Assembly (NCBI GenBank): GCA_938084585.1
Contig: CALKFF010000044.1
Span: 1-59,939, forward strand
Reading direction: 5' to 3'
Source of the DNA: an uncultured Flavobacteriales bacterium
Lineage (GTDB): Bacteria; Bacteroidota; Bacteroidia; Flavobacteriales_D; Sanyastnellaceae
Length of the DNA stretch: 59,939 bases
Below, one piece after another: positions 52,611 through 59,939 of this stretch. The position numbers were made by a program, and so were the translations under genes. Under the pieces are notes generated by a model. The model did no database searches and was not told where the DNA came from. It saw nothing but the letters and a program-made list of their open reading frames with translations. Position 1 is the first letter of the stretch. The number at the start of each line of letters is the position of its first letter.

Positions 52611-55546
52611 TGCCCATCCACCACACCCTTCGCATCGGGTGCGTCCTGCTTCTGTTGACAGAGGGCCTTGACGCCCAAGCCCAGTCTTGGGGAGCCTCTT
52701 CCACCCAAGAACGGGAGGCCGTTCAAGCGGACCGTGACGCCATGATGGCACAATCTTGGACGAGCGGCCTGGAGCTCCACAACATCGGCCCAGCGGTCAT
52801 GGGCGGCCGGGTCGTGGACTTGTCTGTGGTGGGCGACACCACCTATGTGGCTTACGCCACAGGCGGGCTTTGGAAGACGACCAACCACGGGACCACTTTC
52901 GAGCCGTTGCTCGAAGCCACCACCATGCTTGGCGCGGTGGACGCGCACCCTTCCGGACGCATCTTGGTCGGCTCAGGCGAGGTGAATTCCTCGCGAAGCT
53001 CGTACGCCGGAGACGGCGTCTACCTAAGCGACGATGGAGGACGCACGTGGGCCCACGCCGGACTCACAGGGACGCACCACATTGGACGCGTGTGCATCGA
53101 CCCCAACCGCCCTGACCGCATGTGGGTCGCGGCTTTGGGGGAATTGTACTCGGAAAACCAAGGAGGAGGCGTCTACCGAACGGAAGATGGCGGCGACACC
53201 TGGACGCGCGTCTTGACCGTGCAAGGGAGCGCCAAATCGGTCGTGGGTGCGGTGGACCTCGTGGTCGACCCTCGCAACCCTGACCACCTCTACGCCTCCA
53301 CCTGGGACCGCACCCGGCGGGCCCATGAATTCACGGAGGCTGGGGCAGGTTCTGGCATTTGGGAATCTGAGGACGGCGGCGACACCTGGACCCGCATTTC
53401 ACAGCTCGACGGTTTTCCTGAAGGCCCCGACGCCGGCCGAATCGGCCTCGCCCACCATGCGGCATCCAACACCTTGTACGTCCTCATCGACAACCAAGCC
53501 GCCCGGCCCCAAGACGAGGTTGTTGCCGAGGAGGGTGGATTGACCCCCGCGTCGTTTTTGGACATGTCGGCCGAGGCCTTCTTGGCCTTGGACAACGACA
53601 CCCTGCAGGCCTACTTGGACGAGAACGGGTTCCAATCCGCCGACAGCGCGGCGGCCATCAAAGCCCGTGTCGAGCGGGCCGAGCTCTCGCCTCGGGCCCT
53701 CCACGATTACCTCTCTGACGGGAATGCGGCGTTGTTTGACACAAAAATTGTCGGCCCTGAGTTGTACGCCTTCCAAAACGGCGCATGGCGACGCACCCAT
53801 GAAGGTTGGCTGGACGACGTATGGTACACTTACGGCTATTACTTCGGCACGGTAAGCGTCGACCCTTCGGACGTCAACACCGTGTACATCGCGGGGGTGC
53901 CTCTGCTGAAATCGACCGACGGAGGCCAAACGTTTGAGCACATTGGCGCCCCGAATGTCCACGTCGACCACCACAAAGTTTGGATCGACCCTGACAACCC
54001 GCGGCACGTGCTCAACGGCAACGACGGTGGCATGAACGTGTCGTGGGACGGCGGCGCATCCTGGATCAAGTGCAACAGCCCAAGCGTGGGCCAGTTTTAC
54101 GCCGTGGAGGTGGACGACGCTGAACCCTACAACGTTTACGGGGGCCTGCAAGACAACGGCACGTGGAAAGGCCCGCACACGCACAAGGAAAACCCCGCCT
54201 GGCACCAAACAGGGCAACACCCCTACCGCGGCTTGGGGGGCGGCGACGGTATGCAAATCGAAGTCGACCGCAGGAACGCGGACATCGTGTTCACGGGCTA
54301 CCAGTTTGGCTGGTACCGCAGGACCAACCTGGCCACAGGGGAATCCACAAGCCTGCACCCCACCCACGCGCTGGGCGAGACTCCGCTCCGGTGGAATTGG
54401 CAGACACCCATTTTGCTGAGCCGGCACCAACAAGACATCTTGTACATGGGGTCCAACAAGCTTCACCGTTCCATGGACCAGGGTGAAACCTGGGAAACCC
54501 TCAGCGGAGACTTGACCCGTGGCGGACGCGCTGGAAATGTGCCGTTCGGGACCTTGACCACCCTGGCAGAACACCCTGAACGGTTTGGCCAATTGGCCGT
54601 GGGCAGCGACGACGGCCTGGTGCACGTGTCGATGGACGGGGGGCACGCCTGGAACCAACTGGACATGCCCATCCCCACCTCGCTCGGCAAGGGCGACGGC
54701 CGCAAGCACGCCTGGGTCGCGGAAGTGATGTGGTCGCACCACGACGCCGACCTGCTCGTGGTGGCACTCAACGGCTACCGGCACGATGCGCTGGACGCTT
54801 GGGTGTTTGCGACAGGCAACGGGGGGGAAACGTGGGAGCGTTGGGGCAAGGATCTGCCCTCGGAACCCGTCAACGCCCTGGTCGAGTTGGAAGATCACCC
54901 TGGATGGTGGGTGGTGGGCACCGACGGCGGCGCCTACCTCACCACCGACGCCGGCGCATCGTTCAGTGCGCTGCACCGCGATTTGCCCCGCGTGCCTGTG
55001 CATGACCTGGTCGTGCAAGAGCGAGAAAACGACTTGATCGTCGGCACCCACGGGCGAGGCATTTACCGCATGGACCTGTCCAGCCTAGACAACGTGACGT
55101 CCACCACCTTGGACACGCGTCCCCTGGAATTCGTGGACGCGAAGGTGGAGGTCGTGCGTCGGGACGATTGGAACACGCGCGGATGGGCATGGTCCGAACC
55201 CGAAGCACCCAGGGCGATGTGCTGGGTTTGGTCTCCGGTGGACGGCACCGCCCAAGTGCGCCTCCGAACCATGCCGGTCTCCGAGGAAAGCCCCGAAGGG
55301 GAAGGTGGACTCAGCGCCGACCAAATCCTCGACCAACTGCAAACCCAAGAAGGACGGGTCTACGACCGTGGAGAAGTCCGCTTGGTGCGGGGCATGCAAC
55401 AGGTGCCCATCTCGCTGTTGGACGACGACAACCACATTCCTGCGGGCCCGTACCAGGTGACGCTGAAGGTGGACGACCTGGAAGCGCGCATTCGCCTGGA
55501 ATGCGACACTGACCTCGTCGTGACGGAGGAAGGCGTCAAGCCCTGA
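52607..55546 (+). CDS. Secreted sortilin/BNR-type beta-propeller protein
   Basis: A 979-residue protein with signal peptide (cut near AQAQS, residue 26) and many Asp-box repeats (LSDDGGRTWAHA, TEDGGDTWTRV, SEDGGDTWTRI, STDGGQTFEHI, NVSWDGGASW, VSMDGGHAWN), forming one or two beta-propellers of the VPS10/sortilin or xyloglucanase-like type. Around 300-400 an insertion with helical SAP-like character interrupts the propeller (MSAEAFLALDNDTLQAYLDE, then NGFQSADSAAAIKARV). The last 120 residues are a beta-sandwich. No T9SS domain is seen. Its ATG overlaps mazG by 4 nt. The function may be carbohydrate or peptide binding; not resolved. Confidence 0.83.
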   Translation: MMPIHHTLRIGCVLLLLTEGLDAQAQSWGASSTQEREAVQADRDAMMAQSWTSGLELHNIGPAVMGGRVVDLSVVGDTTYVAYATGGLWKTTNHGTTFEPLLEATTMLGAVDAHPSGRILVGSGEVNSSRSSYAGDGVYLSDDGGRTWAHAGLTGTHHIGRVCIDPNRPDRMWVAALGELYSENQGGGVYRTEDGGDTWTRVLTVQGSAKSVVGAVDLVVDPRNPDHLYASTWDRTRRAHEFTEAGAGSGIWESEDGGDTWTRISQLDGFPEGPDAGRIGLAHHAASNTLYVLIDNQAARPQDEVVAEEGGLTPASFLDMSAEAFLALDNDTLQAYLDENGFQSADSAAAIKARVERAELSPRALHDYLSDGNAALFDTKIVGPELYAFQNGAWRRTHEGWLDDVWYTYGYYFGTVSVDPSDVNTVYIAGVPLLKSTDGGQTFEHIGAPNVHVDHHKVWIDPDNPRHVLNGNDGGMNVSWDGGASWIKCNSPSVGQFYAVEVDDAEPYNVYGGLQDNGTWKGPHTHKENPAWHQTGQHPYRGLGGGDGMQIEVDRRNADIVFTGYQFGWYRRTNLATGESTSLHPTHALGETPLRWNWQTPILLSRHQQDILYMGSNKLHRSMDQGETWETLSGDLTRGGRAGNVPFGTLTTLAEHPERFGQLAVGSDDGLVHVSMDGGHAWNQLDMPIPTSLGKGDGRKHAWVAEVMWSHHDADLLVVALNGYRHDALDAWVFATGNGGETWERWGKDLPSEPVNALVELEDHPGWWVVGTDGGAYLTTDAGASFSALHRDLPRVPVHDLVVQERENDLIVGTHGRGIYRMDLSSLDNVTSTTLDTRPLEFVDAKVEVVRRDDWNTRGWAWSEPEAPRAMCWVWSPVDGTAQVRLRTMPVSEESPEGEGGLSADQILDQLQTQEGRVYDRGEVRLVRGMQQVPISLLDDDNHIPAGPYQVTLKVDDLEARIRLECDTDLVVTEEGVKP

Positions 55547-56351
55547 ACCGGACATCGTCCGGCACCTCGCAGACAGGAATGGGCTCCATCTTGTGCTTGT
55601 TGGCACGGTGGAAACGCCGGTAGGTGGCCAAGACTTCTTGCTGCCGCCAGGGCAACCCGGCTTCCTCCTCCTCTGAATGCCCTTGGGATTCCCACCCCAT
55701 GGCCCATTCCAACTCGGGGTAGGTGGCGCCCAATTGGTCTTCGTCGGTGCGGTCGTCGCCCCACAGGCCGTCGGTGGGCGCAGCCTGCTGAATCTCCTCA
55801 ATCACGCCAAGGTGGGCCGCAAGCGCGAAGACTTCGGTTTTGTTCAAGTCGGCGATGGGCGAAAGGTCCACCCCGCCGTCCCCGTATTTGGTGTAGAAAC
55901 CCACCCCAAAGTCTTCCACTTTGTTGCCGGTGCCCGCCACCAGGGACTTCGCCCGTTGGGCCAACGCGTAGAGCGTGGTCATGCGCAAGCGCGCACGCGA
56001 GTTGGCCATGGCCAGTCCGCGGCTCTCGTCGGGGCCGTCAGGCAGGGCCTTGGCAAACGTGTCGTACACCTCTGTGAGAGACACCGTCGACCGCCGCACA
56101 CGGGGATGCCCAGCGCACAGCGATTCGATGTGCTTCGATGCGCGGGACACCTGATCCGGCGCTTGATGAATCGGCATTTCCACGCACACGGTGGGCGCGC
56201 CAGTCAACGCGCACAAGGTGGAGGTGACCGCCGAATCGATGCCGCCCGAGACCCCCACAACCCAACCTTCCATGCCGGATTGCTCGAGGTAGGCTTGCAA
56301 CCAAGCCACGATGTGCTCGGCGACCGCTTCAGGATTCATCGCTTGCGTCAT
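55536..56351 (-). CDS. nadE: NAD synthase (ammonia-dependent)
   Basis: A 271-residue enzyme that amidates deamido-NAD to NAD. The PP-loop ATP site VGVSGGIDSAVTS is clear, followed by ANSRARLRMTTLYALA, VAGTGNKVEDFGVGFYTKYGDGGVDL and DLNKTEVFALAAHL. No glutaminase domain is fused. ATG 56351 is preferred to a GTG at 56357 because a -7-like box (AACCTTTG) ends 5 nt before it. nadE next to gldB-gldC is the arrangement known from Flavobacterium johnsoniae. It overlaps the convergent propeller gene by 11 nt. Confidence 0.95.
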   Translation of the reverse strand: MTQAMNPEAVAEHIVAWLQAYLEQSGMEGWVVGVSGGIDSAVTSTLCALTGAPTVCVEMPIHQAPDQVSRASKHIESLCAGHPRVRRSTVSLTEVYDTFAKALPDGPDESRGLAMANSRARLRMTTLYALAQRAKSLVAGTGNKVEDFGVGFYTKYGDGGVDLSPIADLNKTEVFALAAHLGVIEEIQQAAPTDGLWGDDRTDEDQLGATYPELEWAMGWESQGHSEEEEAGLPWRQQEVLATYRRFHRANKHKMEPIPVCEVPDDVRFRA

Positions 56352-56356
56352 GTCCA

Positions 56357-56364
56357 CAAAGGTT
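56357..56364 (-). promoter_or_regulatory. AACCTTTG -7-like box, 5 nt before the nadE ATG
   Basis: Seven of eight positions match TAnnTTTG. It overlaps the stop codon of the upstream PorT-like gene. Confidence 0.25.
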
Positions 56365-57143
56365 CAAAAGACAATGCCCACGCTCAAGGCGAGGTAGCTG
56401 TCGTGGCCATCCAAGGCCGTGGTGAGCGCTTCTCCGGCCTCGGAAAACCTCGGCACACCAGTGCCGTCCACCTTGACGACATCGAGCCCTTTGTGGGTGT
56501 TGAACAGGCTGTTGTTGTAGGTCAAGCCCACCATCAACGAAGTCGGACCTGCGATCTTCCGTTCCAACCCGACCCCCACGATCAGCGACGCGCGAAACAA
56601 GGTGGCGAAGTCGGCCGAAATGTTGTCAGGGGATGGGATTGCAGGATTGGCCACGGGCGACCACGTGCCGTCCTCCGCGGTGTACCCGACGTAACGGACC
56701 TCCTCTGCGGCGCGTCGTGTGTTCAGGCCCAAGCCTGTGCCAAACCGACCGAAGTACGTGGTGTACCCGATTTCCTTGGTGCGGAATTTGAAGGTCAATG
56801 GCAATTCCACATACTGGTTGTTGAAGTCGCGGCTGACCCGGCTCAAGGTTGAATCCGTGGCGGGCTCCCAATATTCGATTTGGCTCCCCGTCCGGAAGAC
56901 ATGCACCCCGGTGCCGAAGGCGTACGTCTCGGAAAACATGATGTCCGCCATGAACTGATAGCCAAAGTGAGCGCGCCCCCCGTCCGTCGTGTGCTCAAAA
57001 TCCCGCGAGTTCATCCACGAGACGTTCGGGTCCATGGCGAGCCCCATGCGGAACCCATGCCCTTGTCCCCATGCCGAGGTCAACACCCCAACCCACAAAA
57101 GGGCCCACAGGCCAAGTTCTTTGCACATCTTTGTCTGCGTCAT
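56364..57143 (-). CDS. PorT-like outer-membrane beta-barrel protein
   Basis: A 259-residue protein with signal peptide (cut near SAWGQ, residue 26) and an 8-strand-type barrel of the Bacteroidota outer-membrane family 2 (PorT-like): FRMGLAMDPNVSW, YAFGTGVHVFRTG, YVELPLTFKFRTKEIGYTTY, ALSVGIVF with the terminal Phe. True PorT is needed for T9SS maturation, but this may be a paralogue. It is divergent from gldB; nadE starts 12 nt after its stop. ATG 57143 begins the signal peptide; the frame to 57452 crosses gldB. Confidence 0.82.
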   Translation of the reverse strand: MTQTKMCKELGLWALLWVGVLTSAWGQGHGFRMGLAMDPNVSWMNSRDFEHTTDGGRAHFGYQFMADIMFSETYAFGTGVHVFRTGSQIEYWEPATDSTLSRVSRDFNNQYVELPLTFKFRTKEIGYTTYFGRFGTGLGLNTRRAAEEVRYVGYTAEDGTWSPVANPAIPSPDNISADFATLFRASLIVGVGLERKIAGPTSLMVGLTYNNSLFNTHKGLDVVKVDGTGVPRFSEAGEALTTALDGHDSYLALSVGIVF

Positions 57144-57160
57144 CGTTCCCACGGTTTGTC

Positions 57161-57168
57161 CAAATCTA
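57161..57168 (-). promoter_or_regulatory. TAGATTTG -7 box for the PorT-like gene
   Basis: An exact TAnnTTTG match in the 45-nt gap to gldB, predicting a leader of about 11 nt. No -33 box at the usual distance. Confidence 0.4.
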
Positions 57169-57188
57169 CCAATCCCCTTCAGCCACAC

Positions 57189-58232
57189 ATGGTTTCCCAA
57201 CGCATTTTGTTCCACCTGAGTGTGTGTGTTTTGGCGGCCGCGATGTGGGTGTCGTGCGCGTCGGACCCCACCCAGATTCCCACCGAGGGCGTGCGCCTGC
57301 CTGCCGACCACCAGGTCGTTGATTGGATGAAAGTGCTTCATGACCTGCCCGAGGACCAAAACCGTGCCAAGGCGATGGTGCACATGACGGAGGCTCACCC
57401 TGAATTTTGGCCCCTGTGGTGCGAAGACATCCTTCAACTCGGGGAAGCCCAAGACACCGCCACGGTGGATGTCCTTCGTCAGTTTTTGAGCGAGATGCGG
57501 CCCATGCTTGAGGCCATCGACTCCACTTCAGGACAAAAGGACGTCTTGCGTCGGGAAACGGAAGCCCTCTTGGATGGCCTTAAAAGGCACCAAGTGCTGT
57601 TCCCAGACGACCCGATTCCAGACGTCGTCTGGATGCCCTCGGGGTTCAACTTCGCGTTGTACCCCACCCCCACATGCCTTGCCGTCGGACTGGACTGGTT
57701 CATGGGGCCGACCCAGCCGCTGCTTCAAGAATTGCCTCCGAGCCAATTCCCCCAATACCGCCTGAACAGAATGAAGCCAGAATGGATGGCGTCGGACGCC
57801 ATGAAAGGCTGGTTGCTCGTGACCCAACAGCACCGCATCCCGCCCGGGGCCAGGACGGCCGACCTCATGTTGTTTTGGGGCCAAATCCTGCACTTGACTT
57901 CGCTGTGCATGCCGGACGCCACGCCTGCACAACTCCTGAATTGGACTGCGGAAGAATGGGCCTGGGCGGAAGCGAACGAGCCGGCCATTTGGGCGCAAGT
58001 GCAGCCTCAGGAGCGCATGTTCAACGACAACCCCAGAGAGGTCATGCGTTGGTTCCAAGAAGGTCCGTTCACCCGCGTGGGCGACATCCCCCAGGAGAGC
58101 CCAGACAAGCTGGGGGCCTACCTGGGATGGAAGATGGTACAGGCCCACACCGCAGCGCAGGGAGACCTTCCCGTGGATGGTTGGTTCACGGCCCGAGACC
58201 CGCAACCGTTCTTGCGCACCTACCGGCCCTGA
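57189..58232 (+). CDS. gldB: Gliding motility lipoprotein GldB
   Basis: A 347-residue lipoprotein (hydrophobic start, lipobox-like WVSC, Cys23) with the GldB layout: SEMRPMLEAIDS after the N-terminal helices, FALYPTPTCLAVGLDWFMGP and the C-terminal GAYLGWKMVQAH. GldB is essential for gliding in F. johnsoniae; its biochemical role is unknown, although the GAYLGWK part resembles Zn-peptidase-like DUF2268 proteins. It is followed by gldC after 15 nt, which firmly supports the assignment. ATG 57189 begins the signal peptide. Confidence 0.88.
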   Translation: MVSQRILFHLSVCVLAAAMWVSCASDPTQIPTEGVRLPADHQVVDWMKVLHDLPEDQNRAKAMVHMTEAHPEFWPLWCEDILQLGEAQDTATVDVLRQFLSEMRPMLEAIDSTSGQKDVLRRETEALLDGLKRHQVLFPDDPIPDVVWMPSGFNFALYPTPTCLAVGLDWFMGPTQPLLQELPPSQFPQYRLNRMKPEWMASDAMKGWLLVTQQHRIPPGARTADLMLFWGQILHLTSLCMPDATPAQLLNWTAEEWAWAEANEPAIWAQVQPQERMFNDNPREVMRWFQEGPFTRVGDIPQESPDKLGAYLGWKMVQAHTAAQGDLPVDGWFTARDPQPFLRTYRP

Positions 58233-58235
58233 GCG

Positions 58236-58243
58236 TACTTTCG
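58236..58243 (+). promoter_or_regulatory. TACTTTCG -7-like box, 4 nt before the gldC ATG
   Basis: Seven of eight positions match TAnnTTTG. It lies in the 15-nt gap after gldB. Possible separate leaderless start for gldC. Confidence 0.35.
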
Positions 58244-58247
58244 CGGC

Positions 58248-58577
58248 ATGGCCACATCCCGCATCACCATTGACGTCACCACCGACGAAAACAAAGTCCC
58301 CGTCGCGATGAACTGGACCGCAGAGGACGGCGGCATTTCGCAACAAGCAGCCTCAGCCATGGTGTTGTCCATGTGGAACCCCAAAGAGCACGCGGCCATG
58401 CGCATGGACCTTTGGACCAAGGACATGAGCGTGGAGGAAATGCGGTCGTTTGTGGTGCAGACCATGATGACGCTGGCCGACACGTACGAGCGCGCGACGT
58501 CCGACAAGGACCACGCCACCGCCGTGCGAGGCTTCACCCAAGAATTCGCCAAACGCATTGGCGTGCTGGAGGGCTGA
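58248..58577 (+). CDS. gldC: Gliding motility protein GldC
   Basis: A 109-residue soluble protein matching GldC: a beta strand opening (SRITIDVTTDENKVPVAMNW), the DGGISQQAASAMVLSMWNPKE region and a helical end (AKRIGVLEG). In F. johnsoniae GldC enhances gliding and is co-transcribed with gldB. No enzymatic motif is visible. It converges on engB with a 6-nt gap. Confidence 0.92.
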   Translation: MATSRITIDVTTDENKVPVAMNWTAEDGGISQQAASAMVLSMWNPKEHAAMRMDLWTKDMSVEEMRSFVVQTMMTLADTYERATSDKDHATAVRGFTQEFAKRIGVLEG

Positions 58578-58583
58578 ATTGAA

Positions 58584-59207
58584 TCAAGGCTGGTAGAGCC
58601 CGTTGGTTTGGGCCACAAAACGCAGCACCTCCTCCCGGCCTTCGGACGAATTGCTGCTGGTCACAAACACCGGCGGCATCTTGTGCCACTGAGTCAACAT
58701 GACCTCTTCGTAGGCGGGCAAAAACGCCGCGCGCTCCGCCTTGTTCAGCTTGTCAACCTTGGTGAACACCAGCACAAACGGCAACCCCACGCTGCCCATC
58801 CAAGCCATGAACTCCAAGTCCACCTTCTGGGCGGGGATGCGCGAGTCCACGAGCATCATCACGCACATGAGGTTCGTGCGGCTGTCGAGGTAACGCTTGG
58901 TCACCTCCATCCACTTGACCCGGTCCTTCTTGCTGACCTTGGCGTAGCCAAACCCAGGCAGATCCACCAAGTACCATGTGCCGTCGACGTCGAAGTGGTT
59001 GATCAGCTGGGTTTTGCCCGGGGTGCTTGACGTTTTGGCCAGACTCGTTCGCCCGACCAACATGTTCAGCAAGGAACTCTTCCCCACGTTGGAACGGCCG
59101 ATGAACGCGTATTCCGGCCGGTCAGGCTTGGGGCATTCTGACGGCTGGGCGCTGCTCTTCACGAACGTCGCCTCCTTGATGTCCCATCCGTGCGCTTCGT
59201 CAGACAT
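58584..59207 (-). CDS. engB: Ribosome biogenesis GTPase YihA/EngB
   Basis: A 207-residue GTPase needed for 50S assembly. It has G1 GRSNVGKSS, G2 region TPGKTQLINHF, G3 DLPGFGYAKV, G4 TKVDK and a G5-like TSSNSSEG. ATG 59207 (MSDEAHGWDIKEATF) is preferred; the longer frame overlaps the upstream hydrolase. It begins 2 nt after that hydrolase, so both are co-transcribed. Confidence 0.95.
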   Translation of the reverse strand: MSDEAHGWDIKEATFVKSSAQPSECPKPDRPEYAFIGRSNVGKSSLLNMLVGRTSLAKTSSTPGKTQLINHFDVDGTWYLVDLPGFGYAKVSKKDRVKWMEVTKRYLDSRTNLMCVMMLVDSRIPAQKVDLEFMAWMGSVGLPFVLVFTKVDKLNKAERAAFLPAYEEVMLTQWHKMPPVFVTSSNSSEGREEVLRFVAQTNGLYQP

Positions 59208-59209
59208 GC

Positions 59210-59939
59210 TCAGGAAATGCCTCGCGCTGTGTACCAGTCCGCGAGGATGCCGTTGAAGGTCTCGGGGTGCTCCATCATGGGGGCGTGGCCGCACTCGTCG
59301 ATCCAGAACAAGTCTGCATCTGGGAACCCGGCCAAGAATTCCTCCGCCACTTCAGGTGGGGTGATGATGTCGTTCTTGCCCCAAATCAAGCACACCGGCA
59401 CATCCATGCCGGGCAGGTCTTTGGCCATGTTGTGGCGGATGGCCGACTTCGCGATGCTCAAAATGCGGAGCACCTTGTTCCGGTTGTTGACCGCTTCAAA
59501 GCATTCGTCCACCAACTCGGGGGTCGCGTGCTTGGGGTCGTGGAACGTCACCGCCACCTTGTCCTTGATGTAGCTCTTGTCTTCCCGGCGTGGGAAGCTG
59601 GAGCCAAAGGCGTTCTCGTACAGCCCGCTGCTCGCTGTCAGCGTCAGGGACGCCACCCGGTTGAGGTGGTCGCGGGTGTAAATCAACCCGACGTGCCCTC
59701 CCAAGCTGTTGCCAAGCAAGTGGACCTTCTCCAATCCGAGCTCGTCCAAGAAACCGGCGATGTGCTTCGCCATGTTTTTGGCGTTCGTTTCCAACATGGG
59801 CAGCTCGTAAATCGGCAGCATCGGGGTGATGACCCGGAAGCGCTGGCTGAAATGCGCGCGCACCTCTGAGAAGTTGCTCAGTGCACCAAACAGCCCATGC
59901 AACAAGACGAGCGGCGTGCCTTCGCCCTCCTCGACATAG
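59210..59939 (-). CDS. Alpha/beta hydrolase, 5' end outside window
   Basis: About 243 codons are visible and the frame stays open to the right edge, so the start is missing. It has the oxyanion motif LLHGLFGALSNF, nucleophile elbow GNSLGGHVG, acid in WGKNDIITP and His in ECGHAPMMEHP: a complete triad of the MhpC/BioH-like type. Substrate unknown. It precedes engB by 2 nt, an arrangement also seen near gldBC in flavobacteria, to my knowledge. Confidence 0.88.
   Translation of the reverse strand, partial: YVEEGEGTPLVLLHGLFGALSNFSEVRAHFSQRFRVITPMLPIYELPMLETNAKNMAKHIAGFLDELGLEKVHLLGNSLGGHVGLIYTRDHLNRVASLTLTASSGLYENAFGSSFPRREDKSYIKDKVAVTFHDPKHATPELVDECFEAVNNRNKVLRILSIAKSAIRHNMAKDLPGMDVPVCLIWGKNDIITPPEVAEEFLAGFPDADLFWIDECGHAPMMEHPETFNGILADWYTARGIS

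Noticed and set aside
53399-55051. 550-codon minus-strand frame
   Set aside because: Antisense to the beta-propeller gene, whose Asp-box repeats are clear.

Overview
The window comes from a GC-rich (about 60 percent by eye) member of the Bacteroidota, most probably a marine Flavobacteriales-type lineage. Support: gliding-motility/type IX secretion (T9SS) genes gldA, gldK-L-M-N, gldB-gldC and a PorP/SprF homologue; a secreted protein with a T9SS C-terminal sorting domain; a bacterial GGGP synthase; a short CarB without the C-terminal allosteric domain, as in flavobacteria; a 7TMR-DISM histidine kinase; and Bacteroidota-type promoter boxes (TAnnTTTG) with almost no Shine-Dalgarno sequences. Genes are densely packed, often with 4-nt ATGA overlaps, and no gap without a gene exceeds 300 bases. 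I saw no tRNA, rRNA, IS element, prophage or CRISPR array.

Layout. 1-4.9 kb: the 3' part of a large Cys-rich repeat secreted protein, an M42 aminopeptidase and an exported pirin. 4.9-9.8 kb (minus strand): an operon of an E1/ThiF-like adenylating enzyme, a GNAT-like acyltransferase, a 7TMR-DISM kinase and two receiver proteins. 9.9-11.2 kb: a small operon (76-aa protein, Skp/OmpH-like chaperone, DUF4924). 11.3-20.6 kb: a TonB-dependent-receptor-like barrel facing a minus-strand run carB, DUF4834, YfhO, GNAT/FemAB-like. 20.8-25.6 kb: alpha/beta hydrolase, GGGP synthase, a TonB receptor preceded by a TPP riboswitch, and CysQ. 25.7-29.3 kb: rsgA, gldA, groEL, groES. 29.5-33.9 kb: miaB, a sigma-54 activator, lptE-like, a TPR-like gene and secG in one operon. 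34-43.6 kb: topA, a degenerate arginase-fold protein, porP/sprF and the T9SS motor/core genes gldK-L-M-N. 43.7-51.7 kb: an ABC-F ATPase facing purL, PASTA protein, T9SS cargo protein and rluD-like. 51.8-55.5 kb: dtd, mazG, a large secreted beta-propeller. 55.5-59.9 kb: nadE, a PorT-like barrel, gldB, gldC, engB and a truncated alpha/beta hydrolase.

How the parts relate. GldL/GldM form the proton-driven motor of the T9SS, GldK/GldN the periplasmic/outer-membrane ring, PorP/SprF an outer-membrane partner; the 46.7-48.6 kb protein is a likely cargo. GldA, GldB and GldC belong to the gliding apparatus. LptE, SecG and the Skp-like protein serve envelope biogenesis. The TPP riboswitch ties the TonB receptor to thiamine uptake. 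The most unusual features are the adenylating enzyme/acyltransferase/sensor-kinase operon, a recurring -7 box placed 4 nt before start codons (candidate leaderless mRNAs), and a sigma-54-like site before groES close to a sigma-54 activator gene.
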